Shown here: positions 51,263 through 60,931 of the stretch, one piece after another | Layout of the letters: every line of letters begins with the position of its first letter | Numbering within the stretch: position 1 is the first letter of the stretch | From: Paenibacillus sp. H1-7 | GTDB taxonomy: Bacteria; Bacillota; Bacilli; Paenibacillales; NBRC-103111 | Reading direction: 5' to 3' | DNA: 64,000 nucleotides | Assembly (NCBI RefSeq): GCF_022354825.1 | Contig: NZ_CP031168.1 | Span: 5,581,501 to 5,645,500 of the forward strand | The notes under the pieces: model-generated | What the model was told of the DNA's origin: nothing | The model's input: the letters and a program-made list of their open reading frames with translations, nothing else | Databases searched by the model: none | Position numbers and translations under genes: made by a program

Positions 51263-53473
51263 TTACCCTCTGCCTCCTGTGTTGGTTGAATTACTTGCAG
51301 GGTTGTTGGCCGGAGTCACCGACCCCGGATTCCCGTTGCCGCCCGGTGTGCTTCCGCCTGATCCGCCTGTAGTTTTACCGGGCTGGTTCGTCCCTGAACC
51401 CGGCGTTGGAGTCGGTGTAGGCGTTGGCGTTGGGGTCGTACTGCCCGGTATCGCCGCGCCTCCCTGGCTCTGCGGAACGGGATTGAACGGTTTGCCGTTC
51501 TTTTGCGCCAGGAAATCCTGGTACGTCACCGTAATCATATCGGACACCACATTGTCCTGCATGACCCGGATAACGGCGTTTTTATCCGGCGCAACGACCA
51601 GCTTCACATCGGCCGTAGTCGCTTTGGTAATGTTGGTAAGCGTCTTGTACTCGAAATTATCGTAAGTAGCGTCACTCAGTATAATTTTAATCGTTGTCGC
51701 TTTGCCCTCGCTCACAGGCTTGACCGGAACCGACACCGTCATAGGACCGGCTTCCTCAGGATATCCGGAGCTGATGATCAGTTTGATCTCCGAGCCGGTC
51801 GGCACTTCTTCCTTGAACTTGTACGGAAACTGTGTGATGACCTTGCCCTTCGGCTGCTTATAGCTGGTTTCATAGCTGATGCCGTCTTGCGCCAGCTTCA
51901 AATTGCTTACGGTAATGCGGGATTTGGCCTCCGCTTCGGTCAAGCCGACCAGATCCGGCATATTGATCGTTTCCCTGCCCTTGCTGACCGTCAACAGCAC
52001 GGTCGTATTGGCCGGATCCACCTCTTCATTCATCGGCGGCGTTTGCTGAATAACCGTTCCCGGTTCGGCATCCACGAACTTTTGCTCCGTATTTATTTTA
52101 TCTTCCTTGATCCCGAGATTGATCAAAGTGGTTTTTGCATCGGCAAGCTTGCCCCCTACGACATTAGGCATTTTTGGTTTGTCAATGCCTTTGCTTACAT
52201 ACAGGGTTACCTTGTTATTGATCTTCAGCTTTTGCTTGGAAGGGTTTTGCCGGATGACGACATCCTTCGGAACTTCCTTCGAGGTTTCCATAATAATTTC
52301 AGCACCCAGCTGAACTTCCGCCAGCTTCGCTTGCGCTTCAGCCACCGGAAGGTTAACGACGGTAGGAACCTCCACCTCTTGAATGGCGAACATCTTCTTC
52401 ACTTCGCCGACCGCATACCACATGGCTCCAAGCAATAGCAGCAGCACTACGATCCAGATCACGGGCTTGACCCACCGATTTTTCTTTTTTACGGCGGCAG
52501 CTTCTGCCTCCCCCAGTTTCGGCTTAGGACTATCTTCTTCCTCATCGTCGTCGTTAGCCAAGTACTGGTTCGGACGAATAGCCGGAATGATCCGCGTTTT
52601 CTCCTCGTCAAGCTCGTCCTCATCCAAAAAGTTCACCTTGGCTTCGTTACGCCTATGAGGCAGCAGGCAGCTGTCCAGATCCTCCAGCATTTGCTTCGCC
52701 GATTTGTATCGTTCCGACGGATTTTTACGCATGGCCTTCAGAATGATATTTTCCACGCTTTGCGGAATGAGAGGATTCACCTTGCGCGGGTCCTCGACTT
52801 CTTCCTGCAAATGCTTCAGCGCCACGCTGATCGGACTTTCCCCAAGAAACGGAAGCCGTCCCGTAAGCATCTGATACATGACAATTCCGAGCGAATATAG
52901 GTCGGACTGCTCCCCAGTAAACGTACCTTTCGCATGCTCAGGAGAAAAATAATGAACAGATCCGACGACAGAACCGGTTTGTGTAATAGTGGATGAGGTA
53001 ACGGCGCGCGCAATACCGAAGTCGGTCACTTTCACTCTGCCGTTTTTGCCGATCAAAATGTTATGAGGCTTAATATCGCGGTGAATGATTTGATTATGGT
53101 GCGCATGATCAAGCGCGTCGCAGATTTGACTGGCGATATGAACCGCTTCCTCCACCTGCAGCGGCGCTTTTTCCTTGATCAGCTCGTTCAACGTCGTGCC
53201 TTCAATGTATTCCATTACGATGTAATGAATGTCTTCCTCTTGGCCTACATCGTAAATACTGACTACATTGGAGTGGGATAATGATGCCGCCGCCTGCGCT
53301 TCTCTGCGAAAGCGTTGAATGAACTCCTCGTCATGCACGTACTGCTGCCGCAGCACTTTTACGGCGACGTTTCGATTTAATAAAATATCAAGTCCTTTAT
53401 ATACAATGGCCATACCGCCGCCGCCGACACGCTCGAGAATTTCATAACGGCTTCCCAGCTGCTTACCTATCAT
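51263..53473 (-). CDS. prkC: PASTA-domain Ser/Thr protein kinase PrkC
   Basis: PrkC senses peptidoglycan fragments and phosphorylates translation and cell-wall proteins. The 736-residue protein has an N-terminal kinase domain (GGGGMAIVYK, VAVKVLR, IIHRDIKPHN, DFG), a linker, one membrane segment near 337-357 and three extracellular PASTA domains (about 360-570). A further domain of about 100 residues and a low-complexity tail with a TPTPTPTPTPTPG run follow, which are not in B. subtilis PrkC and may cross the wall. It follows prpC by 6 bases. Confidence 0.97.
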   Translation of the reverse strand: MIGKQLGSRYEILERVGGGGMAIVYKGLDILLNRNVAVKVLRQQYVHDEEFIQRFRREAQAAASLSHSNVVSIYDVGQEEDIHYIVMEYIEGTTLNELIKEKAPLQVEEAVHIASQICDALDHAHHNQIIHRDIKPHNILIGKNGRVKVTDFGIARAVTSSTITQTGSVVGSVHYFSPEHAKGTFTGEQSDLYSLGIVMYQMLTGRLPFLGESPISVALKHLQEEVEDPRKVNPLIPQSVENIILKAMRKNPSERYKSAKQMLEDLDSCLLPHRRNEAKVNFLDEDELDEEKTRIIPAIRPNQYLANDDDEEEDSPKPKLGEAEAAAVKKKNRWVKPVIWIVVLLLLLGAMWYAVGEVKKMFAIQEVEVPTVVNLPVAEAQAKLAEVQLGAEIIMETSKEVPKDVVIRQNPSKQKLKINNKVTLYVSKGIDKPKMPNVVGGKLADAKTTLINLGIKEDKINTEQKFVDAEPGTVIQQTPPMNEEVDPANTTVLLTVSKGRETINMPDLVGLTEAEAKSRITVSNLKLAQDGISYETSYKQPKGKVITQFPYKFKEEVPTGSEIKLIISSGYPEEAGPMTVSVPVKPVSEGKATTIKIILSDATYDNFEYKTLTNITKATTADVKLVVAPDKNAVIRVMQDNVVSDMITVTYQDFLAQKNGKPFNPVPQSQGGAAIPGSTTPTPTPTPTPTPGSGTNQPGKTTGGSGGSTPGGNGNPGSVTPANNPASNSTNTGGRG

Positions 53474-53479
53474 TGATCA

Positions 53480-54262
53480 TCACCCCGTCTCACCGTCAAA
53501 ATGAACTGCTTCCCCAGCCTCAGGATCGGCAGCGTTGCTGACCAACACTACGGTAATGTTGTCGTCTCCACCCGCTTCCAACGCTTCGTTAACCAGCTGC
53601 TTGGCTTTGTCGTCCAACGCCTCGGCACCGTTCACAAGCGTCAGCAGCTGCTCTGTACTGACCAAGGAGCTGAGCCCGTCGCTGCATATCAACAGCAGCT
53701 CCCCATTGGTCCATGGCAAGTCCTGAATATCGACTTCAATCGTCGGCTCCGTTCCTAGTGCCCGCGTCAGCACGTTGCGCCGCGGATGATGGGTCGCTTC
53801 TTCCTTTGTAATTTGACCATTCTTGACCAATTCATTGACCAGCGAGTGATCTTCCGTGAGCTGCTCTATCTGGCCGTTCTTGAATTTATACGCGCGGCTG
53901 TCGCCGATGTGGCCGATGACCACGGTATGCTCGTCAGCAAGTACCGTAACCACCGTTGTGCCCATGCCATAATAATTTTCGCGCTGGGATGCGAAATTGA
54001 ATATGTTTTCGTTAGCCAGCTCGATAGCTTCCTTCACCCGTTTTTTGCGTTCTTCGACGCTCGCTCCGGGCGGCATGTTCTGCAGCTTGTTCTGAATCAA
54101 ATCGACAGCCATTTGGCTTGCGACGTCACCTGCTTGATGACCACCCATTCCATCCGCTACGATAGCCAGAACAAAGCCGTTTAAGTTCTCTTGAACAACC
54201 GACCTGTCTTCATTGACCATACGGACGCGTCCGACATCCGTTTGATTGGCCGTTTTCACCAT
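53480..54262 (-). CDS. prpC: PP2C-type Ser/Thr phosphatase PrpC (Stp)
   Basis: PrpC reverses PrkC phosphorylation. The protein of about 260 residues has the PP2C metal motifs VADGMGGHQAGD near 37, GHIGDSRAYKF near 114, CSDGLSSLV and GGDDNITVVLV. The ATG at 54262 is chosen; it sits after GAGGTGAGGAG, and an in-frame GTG at 54274 would place that site within the gene. It lies between rlmN and prkC as usual. Confidence 0.97.
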   Translation of the reverse strand: MVKTANQTDVGRVRMVNEDRSVVQENLNGFVLAIVADGMGGHQAGDVASQMAVDLIQNKLQNMPPGASVEERKKRVKEAIELANENIFNFASQRENYYGMGTTVVTVLADEHTVVIGHIGDSRAYKFKNGQIEQLTEDHSLVNELVKNGQITKEEATHHPRRNVLTRALGTEPTIEVDIQDLPWTNGELLLICSDGLSSLVSTEQLLTLVNGAEALDDKAKQLVNEALEAGGDDNITVVLVSNAADPEAGEAVHFDGETG

Positions 54263-54270
54263 GATTCTCC

Positions 54271-55353
54271 TCACCTCGCACTCGACTCCATATGCTTAGC
54301 ACGCAGCTGTCCGCAGGCGGCTGCTATATCGCTGCCCTGCTCTCTGCGTATTGTGGCGTTAATTTTGTTGCGTTCCAGGATGCGCTGAAACGTAAAAATA
54401 TCGTCCCGAGGCGTACGTACATAATCGCGCTCCGATACAAAATTAACGGGAATCAAGTTGACATGCGCCATCGGAAAGGTTTTCAACACTTCGGCAAGCT
54501 CCTCCGCATGCTCCGGCTGGTCGTTCACGCCGCCCATCAGCGCATACTCGAACGTGATGCGGCGTCCCGTTTTGGCAACGTAATATTTACATGCCTCAAT
54601 AAGATCCGCAAACGGGAATCTGCGATTGACCGGCATCAGCTTCGAACGCAGCTTGTCGTTCGGAGCATGGATCGAGATGGCCAGATTGATCTGCGTATTT
54701 TCATCGGCAAACTTGTAAATATTCGGCACAATGCCGCTTGTAGACACGGTTATGTGACGCTGTCCGATATTCAAGCCTTTCGGGTGAATCATGACGTTCA
54801 AAAATTTCATCATGGCGTCGTAGTTTTCGAACGGCTCCCCGATCCCCATGATGACGATACTGCTGACACGCTCACCTGTCGCATCGAGCAGCTGCTGGGA
54901 TTTTACGATCTGGGCGATAATTTCCCCCGCAGAGAGATTTCGCTTCAAGCCAGTCAAGGTAGAAGCACAGAACGTACAGCCGATCCGGCAGCCGACCTGC
55001 GTAGTAACGCATACGCTGTTGCCATAGCTGTGCTTCATGATGACCGTCTCGATAGCGTTTTTATCCGACAGCTCGAACAGAAACTTGACCGTTCCGTCCT
55101 TCGATTCATACTTGGCCACCTCCGTCAAAGTGACAAAATCGAACTGGGCGCTCAGCTTCTCACGAAGCGTTTTGGACAAATTCGTCATCTCTTCGAAGCT
55201 TGAAACTCTTTTCACATAGAGCCAATCAAAAATTTGCCCGGCGCGAAATGCGGACTCCCCGTTAGACTTGACCCATTCCTGCCACTCTTCAAGCGACAAG
55301 TCGTAAACATAAGGTTTTTTATTTATCGGTTCTTTGGTATTCACTGTTTCCAT
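54271..55353 (-). CDS. rlmN: 23S rRNA (A2503)/tRNA (A37) C2-methyltransferase RlmN
   Basis: RlmN is a radical-SAM enzyme. The 360-residue protein has the CxxxCxxC cluster at Cys122, Cys126 and Cys129 (QVGCRIGCTFCAS), GEPFENYDAMM near 170 and the second catalytic cysteine near 347 (DIAAACGQL). It follows rsmB by 50 bases. Confidence 0.97.
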   Translation of the reverse strand: METVNTKEPINKKPYVYDLSLEEWQEWVKSNGESAFRAGQIFDWLYVKRVSSFEEMTNLSKTLREKLSAQFDFVTLTEVAKYESKDGTVKFLFELSDKNAIETVIMKHSYGNSVCVTTQVGCRIGCTFCASTLTGLKRNLSAGEIIAQIVKSQQLLDATGERVSSIVIMGIGEPFENYDAMMKFLNVMIHPKGLNIGQRHITVSTSGIVPNIYKFADENTQINLAISIHAPNDKLRSKLMPVNRRFPFADLIEACKYYVAKTGRRITFEYALMGGVNDQPEHAEELAEVLKTFPMAHVNLIPVNFVSERDYVRTPRDDIFTFQRILERNKINATIRREQGSDIAAACGQLRAKHMESSAR

Positions 55354-55403
55354 TGTTTATCACAACCTGTTTGTCTATTAATCAAAGCATACGTTACATT
55401 TTA

Positions 55404-56789
55404 TCATAGTTCCCCTGAGAACGCTCGCTTTCTCAGCTTGGCGATGAAAAAACCGTCCGACTGATGCTCGTACGGATAAATTTGAATCGGTTCCTGTTCA
55501 TCCGCCCACTCGAATTCGGGATGATCGCGTAGAAACGCCTGCACCATACCCTCATTTTCATTATGCTCAATCGTACAGGTGCTGTAAACCAGAATCCCGC
55601 CGGGACGAAGCAATTTATGTACCTCGTTCAGCAGCTCGCGCTGAATGACGCAAATGTCGTCAAGCTCCTGCTCCAGCTTGCTCCATTTCATATCCGGCTT
55701 TCTCCGGATGACTCCAAGTCCAGAGCAAGGGGCATCGAGAAGGATGCGGTCGAAGCTTTCTTCCTCAAAGCGCTCGGTCAATGTGCGAGCATCAGCCGTC
55801 AATGTCTTGACGGACTTCAACCCCAACCGGTTCGCCTGCTCCTGAATCAGCTTCGCTTTATGTTCATGAACGTCGCACGCCCACACTTGGCCGTTGTCCT
55901 CCATCTTCTCCGCCATATGCATCGTCTTGCCTCCGGGAGCGGCGCAGCAATCGAGCACCTTCTCGCCAGGCCGAGGGTCAACGGCTTCCGCCACAAGCAT
56001 TGAGCTTTCGTCCTGGATGGAGAACAGCCCTTCCGCAAACCAGGGCGTCAGCGCCATGTTGCCGGCCCCTTTAACGATAACCCCTGCCGGGGCAAGGTCG
56101 GAAGGCTCCGCCTGAAGGTCCGCTTGCTGAAGCAGCTCAACCAGCTCATTGCGGCCGAGCTTCATCGTGTTCGCACGGATGCTGACCCGCGGAGGCATGT
56201 TGTTGGCTTCGCATATTTGCTCGGTCATGGCTTCTCCCAGTTGGCGCAGCCAACGGCTCACGAGCCATTTCGGATGCGAGTGAACGAGAGATATGCGCTC
56301 CGCAGCCGGCAGATTGTCCGGAATCTGCAAGGTATCCTTCTGGCGGATCACGTTGCGCAGCACTCCGTTCACCATGCCGGAAATGCCTTGATGACCTTTC
56401 TTTTTGGCAAGGTTGACGGCCTCGTTCACGATGGCGTGATCAGGGATGCGATCCAAATAGTACATTTGATAGAAGCTGAGCCGCAGCAGACTGTGGACCC
56501 ACGGCTGAAGCTTCGCCATCCCTTTGGCGACGAATTTCTCCAGGAAATAGTCGATCGTATTCAGTCTCTGGATCGTCCCGTACACAATCTCCGTCGCCAA
56601 GGCGGCATCCGACTTATCCAGCCGGTATTTTTGAATCGTCTGATGGAGCAGCAGGTTGCTATAAGAGCGGTCCTGTTCCGTACGGACCAGCACATCCAGC
56701 GCAGCTTCCCTCGCCGTTCCCGGGCGGTCGGCACGGCTGCCGTTGGACGGACCTGTCCCATTGCCCCGTTTCTTGTTACTGTTATTCAC
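55404..56789 (-). CDS. rsmB: 16S rRNA (cytosine967-C5)-methyltransferase RsmB
   Basis: The 461-residue protein has an N-terminal NusB-like RNA-binding domain (about 25-160) and a Rossmann methyltransferase with CCAAPGGKTMHMA near 259, the DAPCSGLG motif near 331 and the catalytic cysteine in STCTIEHNENE near 386. It lies between fmt and rlmN. Confidence 0.97.
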   Translation of the reverse strand: MNNSNKKRGNGTGPSNGSRADRPGTAREAALDVLVRTEQDRSYSNLLLHQTIQKYRLDKSDAALATEIVYGTIQRLNTIDYFLEKFVAKGMAKLQPWVHSLLRLSFYQMYYLDRIPDHAIVNEAVNLAKKKGHQGISGMVNGVLRNVIRQKDTLQIPDNLPAAERISLVHSHPKWLVSRWLRQLGEAMTEQICEANNMPPRVSIRANTMKLGRNELVELLQQADLQAEPSDLAPAGVIVKGAGNMALTPWFAEGLFSIQDESSMLVAEAVDPRPGEKVLDCCAAPGGKTMHMAEKMEDNGQVWACDVHEHKAKLIQEQANRLGLKSVKTLTADARTLTERFEEESFDRILLDAPCSGLGVIRRKPDMKWSKLEQELDDICVIQRELLNEVHKLLRPGGILVYSTCTIEHNENEGMVQAFLRDHPEFEWADEQEPIQIYPYEHQSDGFFIAKLRKRAFSGEL

Positions 56790-56825
56790 TTATGTAAGCC
56801 TCCTGTGATATAGGCACAGCGCCGA

Positions 56826-57758
56826 TTACCCCAATACGGTACCGGCTGCGATCTGTCCGCCCCGAATGAATTGTGCGGCGTCCATCGCCTTTTTCCCTGC
56901 GGGCTGAAGTTCAATAATTGTCAGCGTGCCGCTTCCTGTAGCTACTTCCACTCCCGCTTCACTTAGCCCGACAACCGTGCCTGGAACGCCTGCTTCGCCC
57001 GTCGTTTCCGGTTTGCGGCAGCCCCAAATTTTCAAAACGTCACCGTTCCACAACGTATAAGCTCCGGGACGCGGATTCAAGCCTCTTACCTGATTCCATA
57101 TCGTCAGCGCAGGCTTCGTCCAGTCAATCAGCTCCTGCTCCCGCGAAATGTTAGGCGAATAGACTGCCTCGTCATCGTTCTGAGGTACCGCCTGAATGCG
57201 GCCCGCAATCAAGTCCGGCAGCGTCTCGGTCAGCAGGCGGGCGCCGGCAATGCTCAGCTTGTCGAACAGCGTACCGGTCGTATCGGTATCTTCAATCGGA
57301 AGCTCCACACGGCTGATCATATCGCCGGTATCCAGACCTTCCGCCATATACATGATCGTCACACCCGTGACGGCATCCCCATTCATCACAGCATGATGAA
57401 TCGGCGCGCCTCCGCGGTATTTAGGCAGCAAGGATGCATGAATATTGATGCAGCCGTGCTTCGGCAGCTCCAGCACCGATTTCGGCAAAATTTGGCCGTA
57501 GGCTGCCGTAACAATCAGATCCGGCTGCAGCTCCTTGAGCTCCTCCACTGATTCCGGGCGGCGCAGACGTTCCGGCTGCAGCACCGGGATCCCATGCTTT
57601 TCGGCCTCGATCTTAACAGGTGTAGGCGTCAGTATACGTTTACGCCCAACCGGACGATCCGGTTGGGTTACGACGCCTACTACCTGCATTCCGTTTTCGA
57701 TCAATGCTTGCAAAGAAGGCACGGCGAAATCCGGCGTGCCCATAAATACTATCCTCAT
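56826..57758 (-). CDS. fmt: Methionyl-tRNA formyltransferase
   Basis: Fmt formylates initiator Met-tRNA. The 310-residue protein has MRIVFMGTPDFAVPSL, the active site NIHASLLPKYRGGAPIHHAV near 106 with Asn and His, and LDTGDMI. Its ATG overlaps the def stop by 4 bases (ATGA), so formylation and deformylation genes are coupled. Confidence 0.98.
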   Translation of the reverse strand: MRIVFMGTPDFAVPSLQALIENGMQVVGVVTQPDRPVGRKRILTPTPVKIEAEKHGIPVLQPERLRRPESVEELKELQPDLIVTAAYGQILPKSVLELPKHGCINIHASLLPKYRGGAPIHHAVMNGDAVTGVTIMYMAEGLDTGDMISRVELPIEDTDTTGTLFDKLSIAGARLLTETLPDLIAGRIQAVPQNDDEAVYSPNISREQELIDWTKPALTIWNQVRGLNPRPGAYTLWNGDVLKIWGCRKPETTGEAGVPGTVVGLSEAGVEVATGSGTLTIIELQPAGKKAMDAAQFIRGGQIAAGTVLG

Positions 57759-58234
57759 GCTTCGCCACCATGCGGTTCGCTGCGGTACATCGTTTCCGCC
57801 AGATCCGTATACAAGACGCCGTTCAAATGATCGACTTCATGCAGAATGCAGCGGGCCAGCAACTCCGTTCCTTCTATGACGATTTCGTTTCCTTCGCGAT
57901 TAAGGCCTTTTACTTTCACGCGTTGGGCCCGGCGTACATCTCCGGTCTTGCCCGGAATGCTAAGGCACCCTTCGGGTCCGAATTGCTCGCCTTCCATTTC
58001 GATCACTTCGGGATTAATCAACTCGATAAGGCCGTGATCGTCTCCTACGTCCATTACAATGACACGCTTTAAAATTCCGATTTGCGGAGCGGCCAGCCCT
58101 ACGCCCTCCGCATCATACATCGTATCCGCCATGTCATTCAGCAGCTTATGGATGTTGGGAGTAATCTTCGTAACCGGCTTGCTTACCTCGCGAAGTACAG
58201 GATCCGGATCTTTTACAATCATTTTAATAGCCAT
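57755..58234 (-). CDS. def: Peptide deformylase
   Basis: Def removes the N-formyl group from new proteins. From MAIKMIVKDPDPVL (58234, after AAAGGTG) the protein is 159 residues. The three metal and catalytic motifs are seen: GVGLAAPQIG, EGCLSIPG and HEVDHLNG. It is coupled to fmt and follows priA. Confidence 0.98.
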   Translation of the reverse strand: MAIKMIVKDPDPVLREVSKPVTKITPNIHKLLNDMADTMYDAEGVGLAAPQIGILKRVIVMDVGDDHGLIELINPEVIEMEGEQFGPEGCLSIPGKTGDVRRAQRVKVKGLNREGNEIVIEGTELLARCILHEVDHLNGVLYTDLAETMYRSEPHGGEA

Positions 58235-58370
58235 TCTAGACACACCTTTCTTTGCTGTAAGCCATTCAACTTGGAACACACAGGTGCTGGCCCCTATATA
58301 TATGCCGCCATTCTATGTGACCCCTAAGTGCCTTCCGGCTTATGGATATATAGATAATCATTAGGACGAA

Positions 58371-60923
58371 TTACATGAGAACTTGCGGATCCACATCTAC
58401 GCTGATCGTTAGCTTGTGCTGTCTCTCCAGCTCCTCGAACGAGGCTACGGCGCGTTGAACCAAGCCGGATATGCTGGCTTCTCCCCGATATTTTATCATG
58501 CATTGAAACCGATATCTATCCTTGATTCGGGCGATTGGAGAGGCGACCGGGCCCAAAATTTCAATCGGCAGAGGCGACAGCTCCTGGGCAAGCTCCTTCA
58601 ATCGCTGTGCTAACGATTCCGCCGTTCTCATCAGCAGCGGAACCTGTTCATGACTAAGCGTGATCAGGATCAGCCTATGAAACGGAGGGTACTCGTGGAG
58701 CTTGCGCAGCGTCATTTCTCTTTCCATGAAGCTGGAATAGTCGTGCCGGCTTGCGCTGATGATGCTGTAATGCTCAGGCGCATAGGTTTGAACGAAAACC
58801 TCACCGGGGAGCTCGTGTCTTCCCGCACGGCCCGCAACCTGTGTCAGCAGCTGGAACGTCCGTTCCGCCGCCCGGAAGTCGGGCAAATTAAGCACCGTAT
58901 CGGCTGCCAGTGCCCCTACCAGGGTAACATGGGGGAAGTCGAGTCCCTTGGCAACCATTTGTGTTCCGAGAAGCACATCCGCCTGCCGGTTGCGGAACAT
59001 CGTCAGCCATTTCTCATGAGAGCCTTTCTCGGTGGTAGTATCGACGTCCATACGTATGACGCGGATGCCGGGAAACAGCTTCCCGAGCTCCTCTTCGACA
59101 CGCTGGGTCCCCGTCCCGAAATGGCGGATATGCTCGCTGCTGCAGCTCGGACATTCCGTTAGCTCGCGCTCGGCGTAGCCGCAATAATGACATCGGATGG
59201 CCCGAGAGCTTTGGTGGAACGTCAGCGAAATGTCGCAGTGGGGACATTGAGCTACGTATCCGCAAGAACGGCACATTACGAAAGTCGAGTAGCCTCGCCG
59301 GTTCAACAGCAGAACCGTCTGTTCTTTCTTGTTTAACCGTTCTTCTATCGCTTTATACAGAGCGCGGCTAAACATAGACCGGTTCCCAAGCCGAAGCTCC
59401 TCCCTCATATCTACTATATGAACTTTCGGGAGAGGGCGTCCCTCCACCCGCTTGTGCATCGTCAGCAATTCGAATCGCACTCTTTTATGAAGTGCTTGAT
59501 CCGCAGCCGCTTCGGGCCCAGCGTTCCTTAGGGATGGTACTTCATATGATTGTGAGCCTTGATCTTTTAACGTTCCGTGGATGCTTTCGAGAGAAGGCGT
59601 AGCCGAACCCAGCACAACTACGGCATCGTGCATCGATGCACGGGCTACCGCCACATCGCGGGCATGATATTTGGGGCTCTCTTCCTGCTTGTAGGACGAT
59701 TCGTGCTCCTCATCTATAATAATCAGGCCGATTTGTGTAAAAGGGGCAAAAATCGCCGACCGAGCACCAATGACGACCTTCACTTGCTTTAACATAATTT
59801 TGCGCCATTCATCATACCGTTCTCCATTGGACAACCGGCTGTGCATGACGGCAACCTGGTCGCCGAACCGCCCTTTGAACCGTTCTACCATTTGTGGAGT
59901 CAAAGAAATTTCCGGTACCAGAACGATAGCCTCTCTGCCTTGATTCAAGCAGGTTTGGATCGATTGCAAATACACTTCGGTCTTGCCGCTTCCGGTCACC
60001 CCATGAAGCAAAAACACTCTGTGCTCGCGACGGTCTACAGCTTGCGCTATACGTCCGAACACCTCCTGCTGTTCGGGCATCAATGGCAGCGGCTTCGTCT
60101 TGTTGAACGAGTTGTTCGCATATGGATCGCGGAACACCTCGACTTCCCGCAATGCCAGCCATCCCTTGTCCACCAGGCTCTTCACCGTTCCTGCGCTGAT
60201 TCCGAGATCATTCAGCAGCTCGGTCAGCTTCACTGGAACCGGACGCTCGGCTAGGTATAGGAGCACTTCCTTTTGCTTGGCGGCTCTTGCCGGCAGCTGC
60301 TCCTCCCACTCCCGGAGCAGGCTTGGATCGTCGGGAGGAAATACGGTCAGCACCTTTTTCGCAGCCATCCGGTCTTTGATCATTTGAAATTCCATCAGCT
60401 GCCCTTCGGCAATCAGTTGTTTGATCAGCGCTCCGTCCGAGCTGAACTTGTTCAACAAAGCTTCGAGCTCGACCGAGCCCTTGTCGCGGACATAGTTGAC
60501 GATATCCTGCTGTCTCGGGAACAAAATGACGGATTGCCCTTCCGAGCGCCCGGCATCAGCAGTCGGTTCTGCCGCACGCACATGTCTTTCGTACTTTGCT
60601 TTTAACGCTCCCGGTATCATCGCTTGCAGCGCCGTGATTTCGTGGCACAAATAGGTCCGGCTAATCCAGCGGCCCAGCTGCACCAGATCCGGCGTCAGCG
60701 GGGGATACAGATCCATCACTTCGGAGATGGGCTTGATTTTACCTGGATCCATATCCGGGCTCTGTTGCAGATCGACTACGAACCCTTGCAGCTTGCGGGG
60801 GCCAAAGGGGACGCCAACGCGGCTTCCTACCGAGACCCACTCGCGCATGGATTCCGGGATCCGATAATCAAAGGCGCGGTTCGTCTGCTTCGCAGGCACA
60901 TCCACAATGACTTTTGCGTACAT
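58371..60923 (-). CDS. priA: Primosomal replication protein N' (PriA helicase)
   Basis: PriA restarts stalled replication forks. The 850-residue protein has a 3'BD/winged N-terminus, Walker A LLHGVTGSGKTEVYL near 306, DEEHESSYKQ, a zinc-binding insertion with CRSCGYVAQCPHC, CHYCGY and CPSC near 560-600, and helicase motifs including TQMVAKGLDFPHV and QVAGRAGRHELPG. Length is slightly above the B. subtilis protein. It lies between coaBC and def. Confidence 0.97.
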   Translation of the reverse strand: MYAKVIVDVPAKQTNRAFDYRIPESMREWVSVGSRVGVPFGPRKLQGFVVDLQQSPDMDPGKIKPISEVMDLYPPLTPDLVQLGRWISRTYLCHEITALQAMIPGALKAKYERHVRAAEPTADAGRSEGQSVILFPRQQDIVNYVRDKGSVELEALLNKFSSDGALIKQLIAEGQLMEFQMIKDRMAAKKVLTVFPPDDPSLLREWEEQLPARAAKQKEVLLYLAERPVPVKLTELLNDLGISAGTVKSLVDKGWLALREVEVFRDPYANNSFNKTKPLPLMPEQQEVFGRIAQAVDRREHRVFLLHGVTGSGKTEVYLQSIQTCLNQGREAIVLVPEISLTPQMVERFKGRFGDQVAVMHSRLSNGERYDEWRKIMLKQVKVVIGARSAIFAPFTQIGLIIIDEEHESSYKQEESPKYHARDVAVARASMHDAVVVLGSATPSLESIHGTLKDQGSQSYEVPSLRNAGPEAAADQALHKRVRFELLTMHKRVEGRPLPKVHIVDMREELRLGNRSMFSRALYKAIEERLNKKEQTVLLLNRRGYSTFVMCRSCGYVAQCPHCDISLTFHQSSRAIRCHYCGYAERELTECPSCSSEHIRHFGTGTQRVEEELGKLFPGIRVIRMDVDTTTEKGSHEKWLTMFRNRQADVLLGTQMVAKGLDFPHVTLVGALAADTVLNLPDFRAAERTFQLLTQVAGRAGRHELPGEVFVQTYAPEHYSIISASRHDYSSFMEREMTLRKLHEYPPFHRLILITLSHEQVPLLMRTAESLAQRLKELAQELSPLPIEILGPVASPIARIKDRYRFQCMIKYRGEASISGLVQRAVASFEELERQHKLTISVDVDPQVLM

Positions 60924-60931
60924 CAGTTCGG

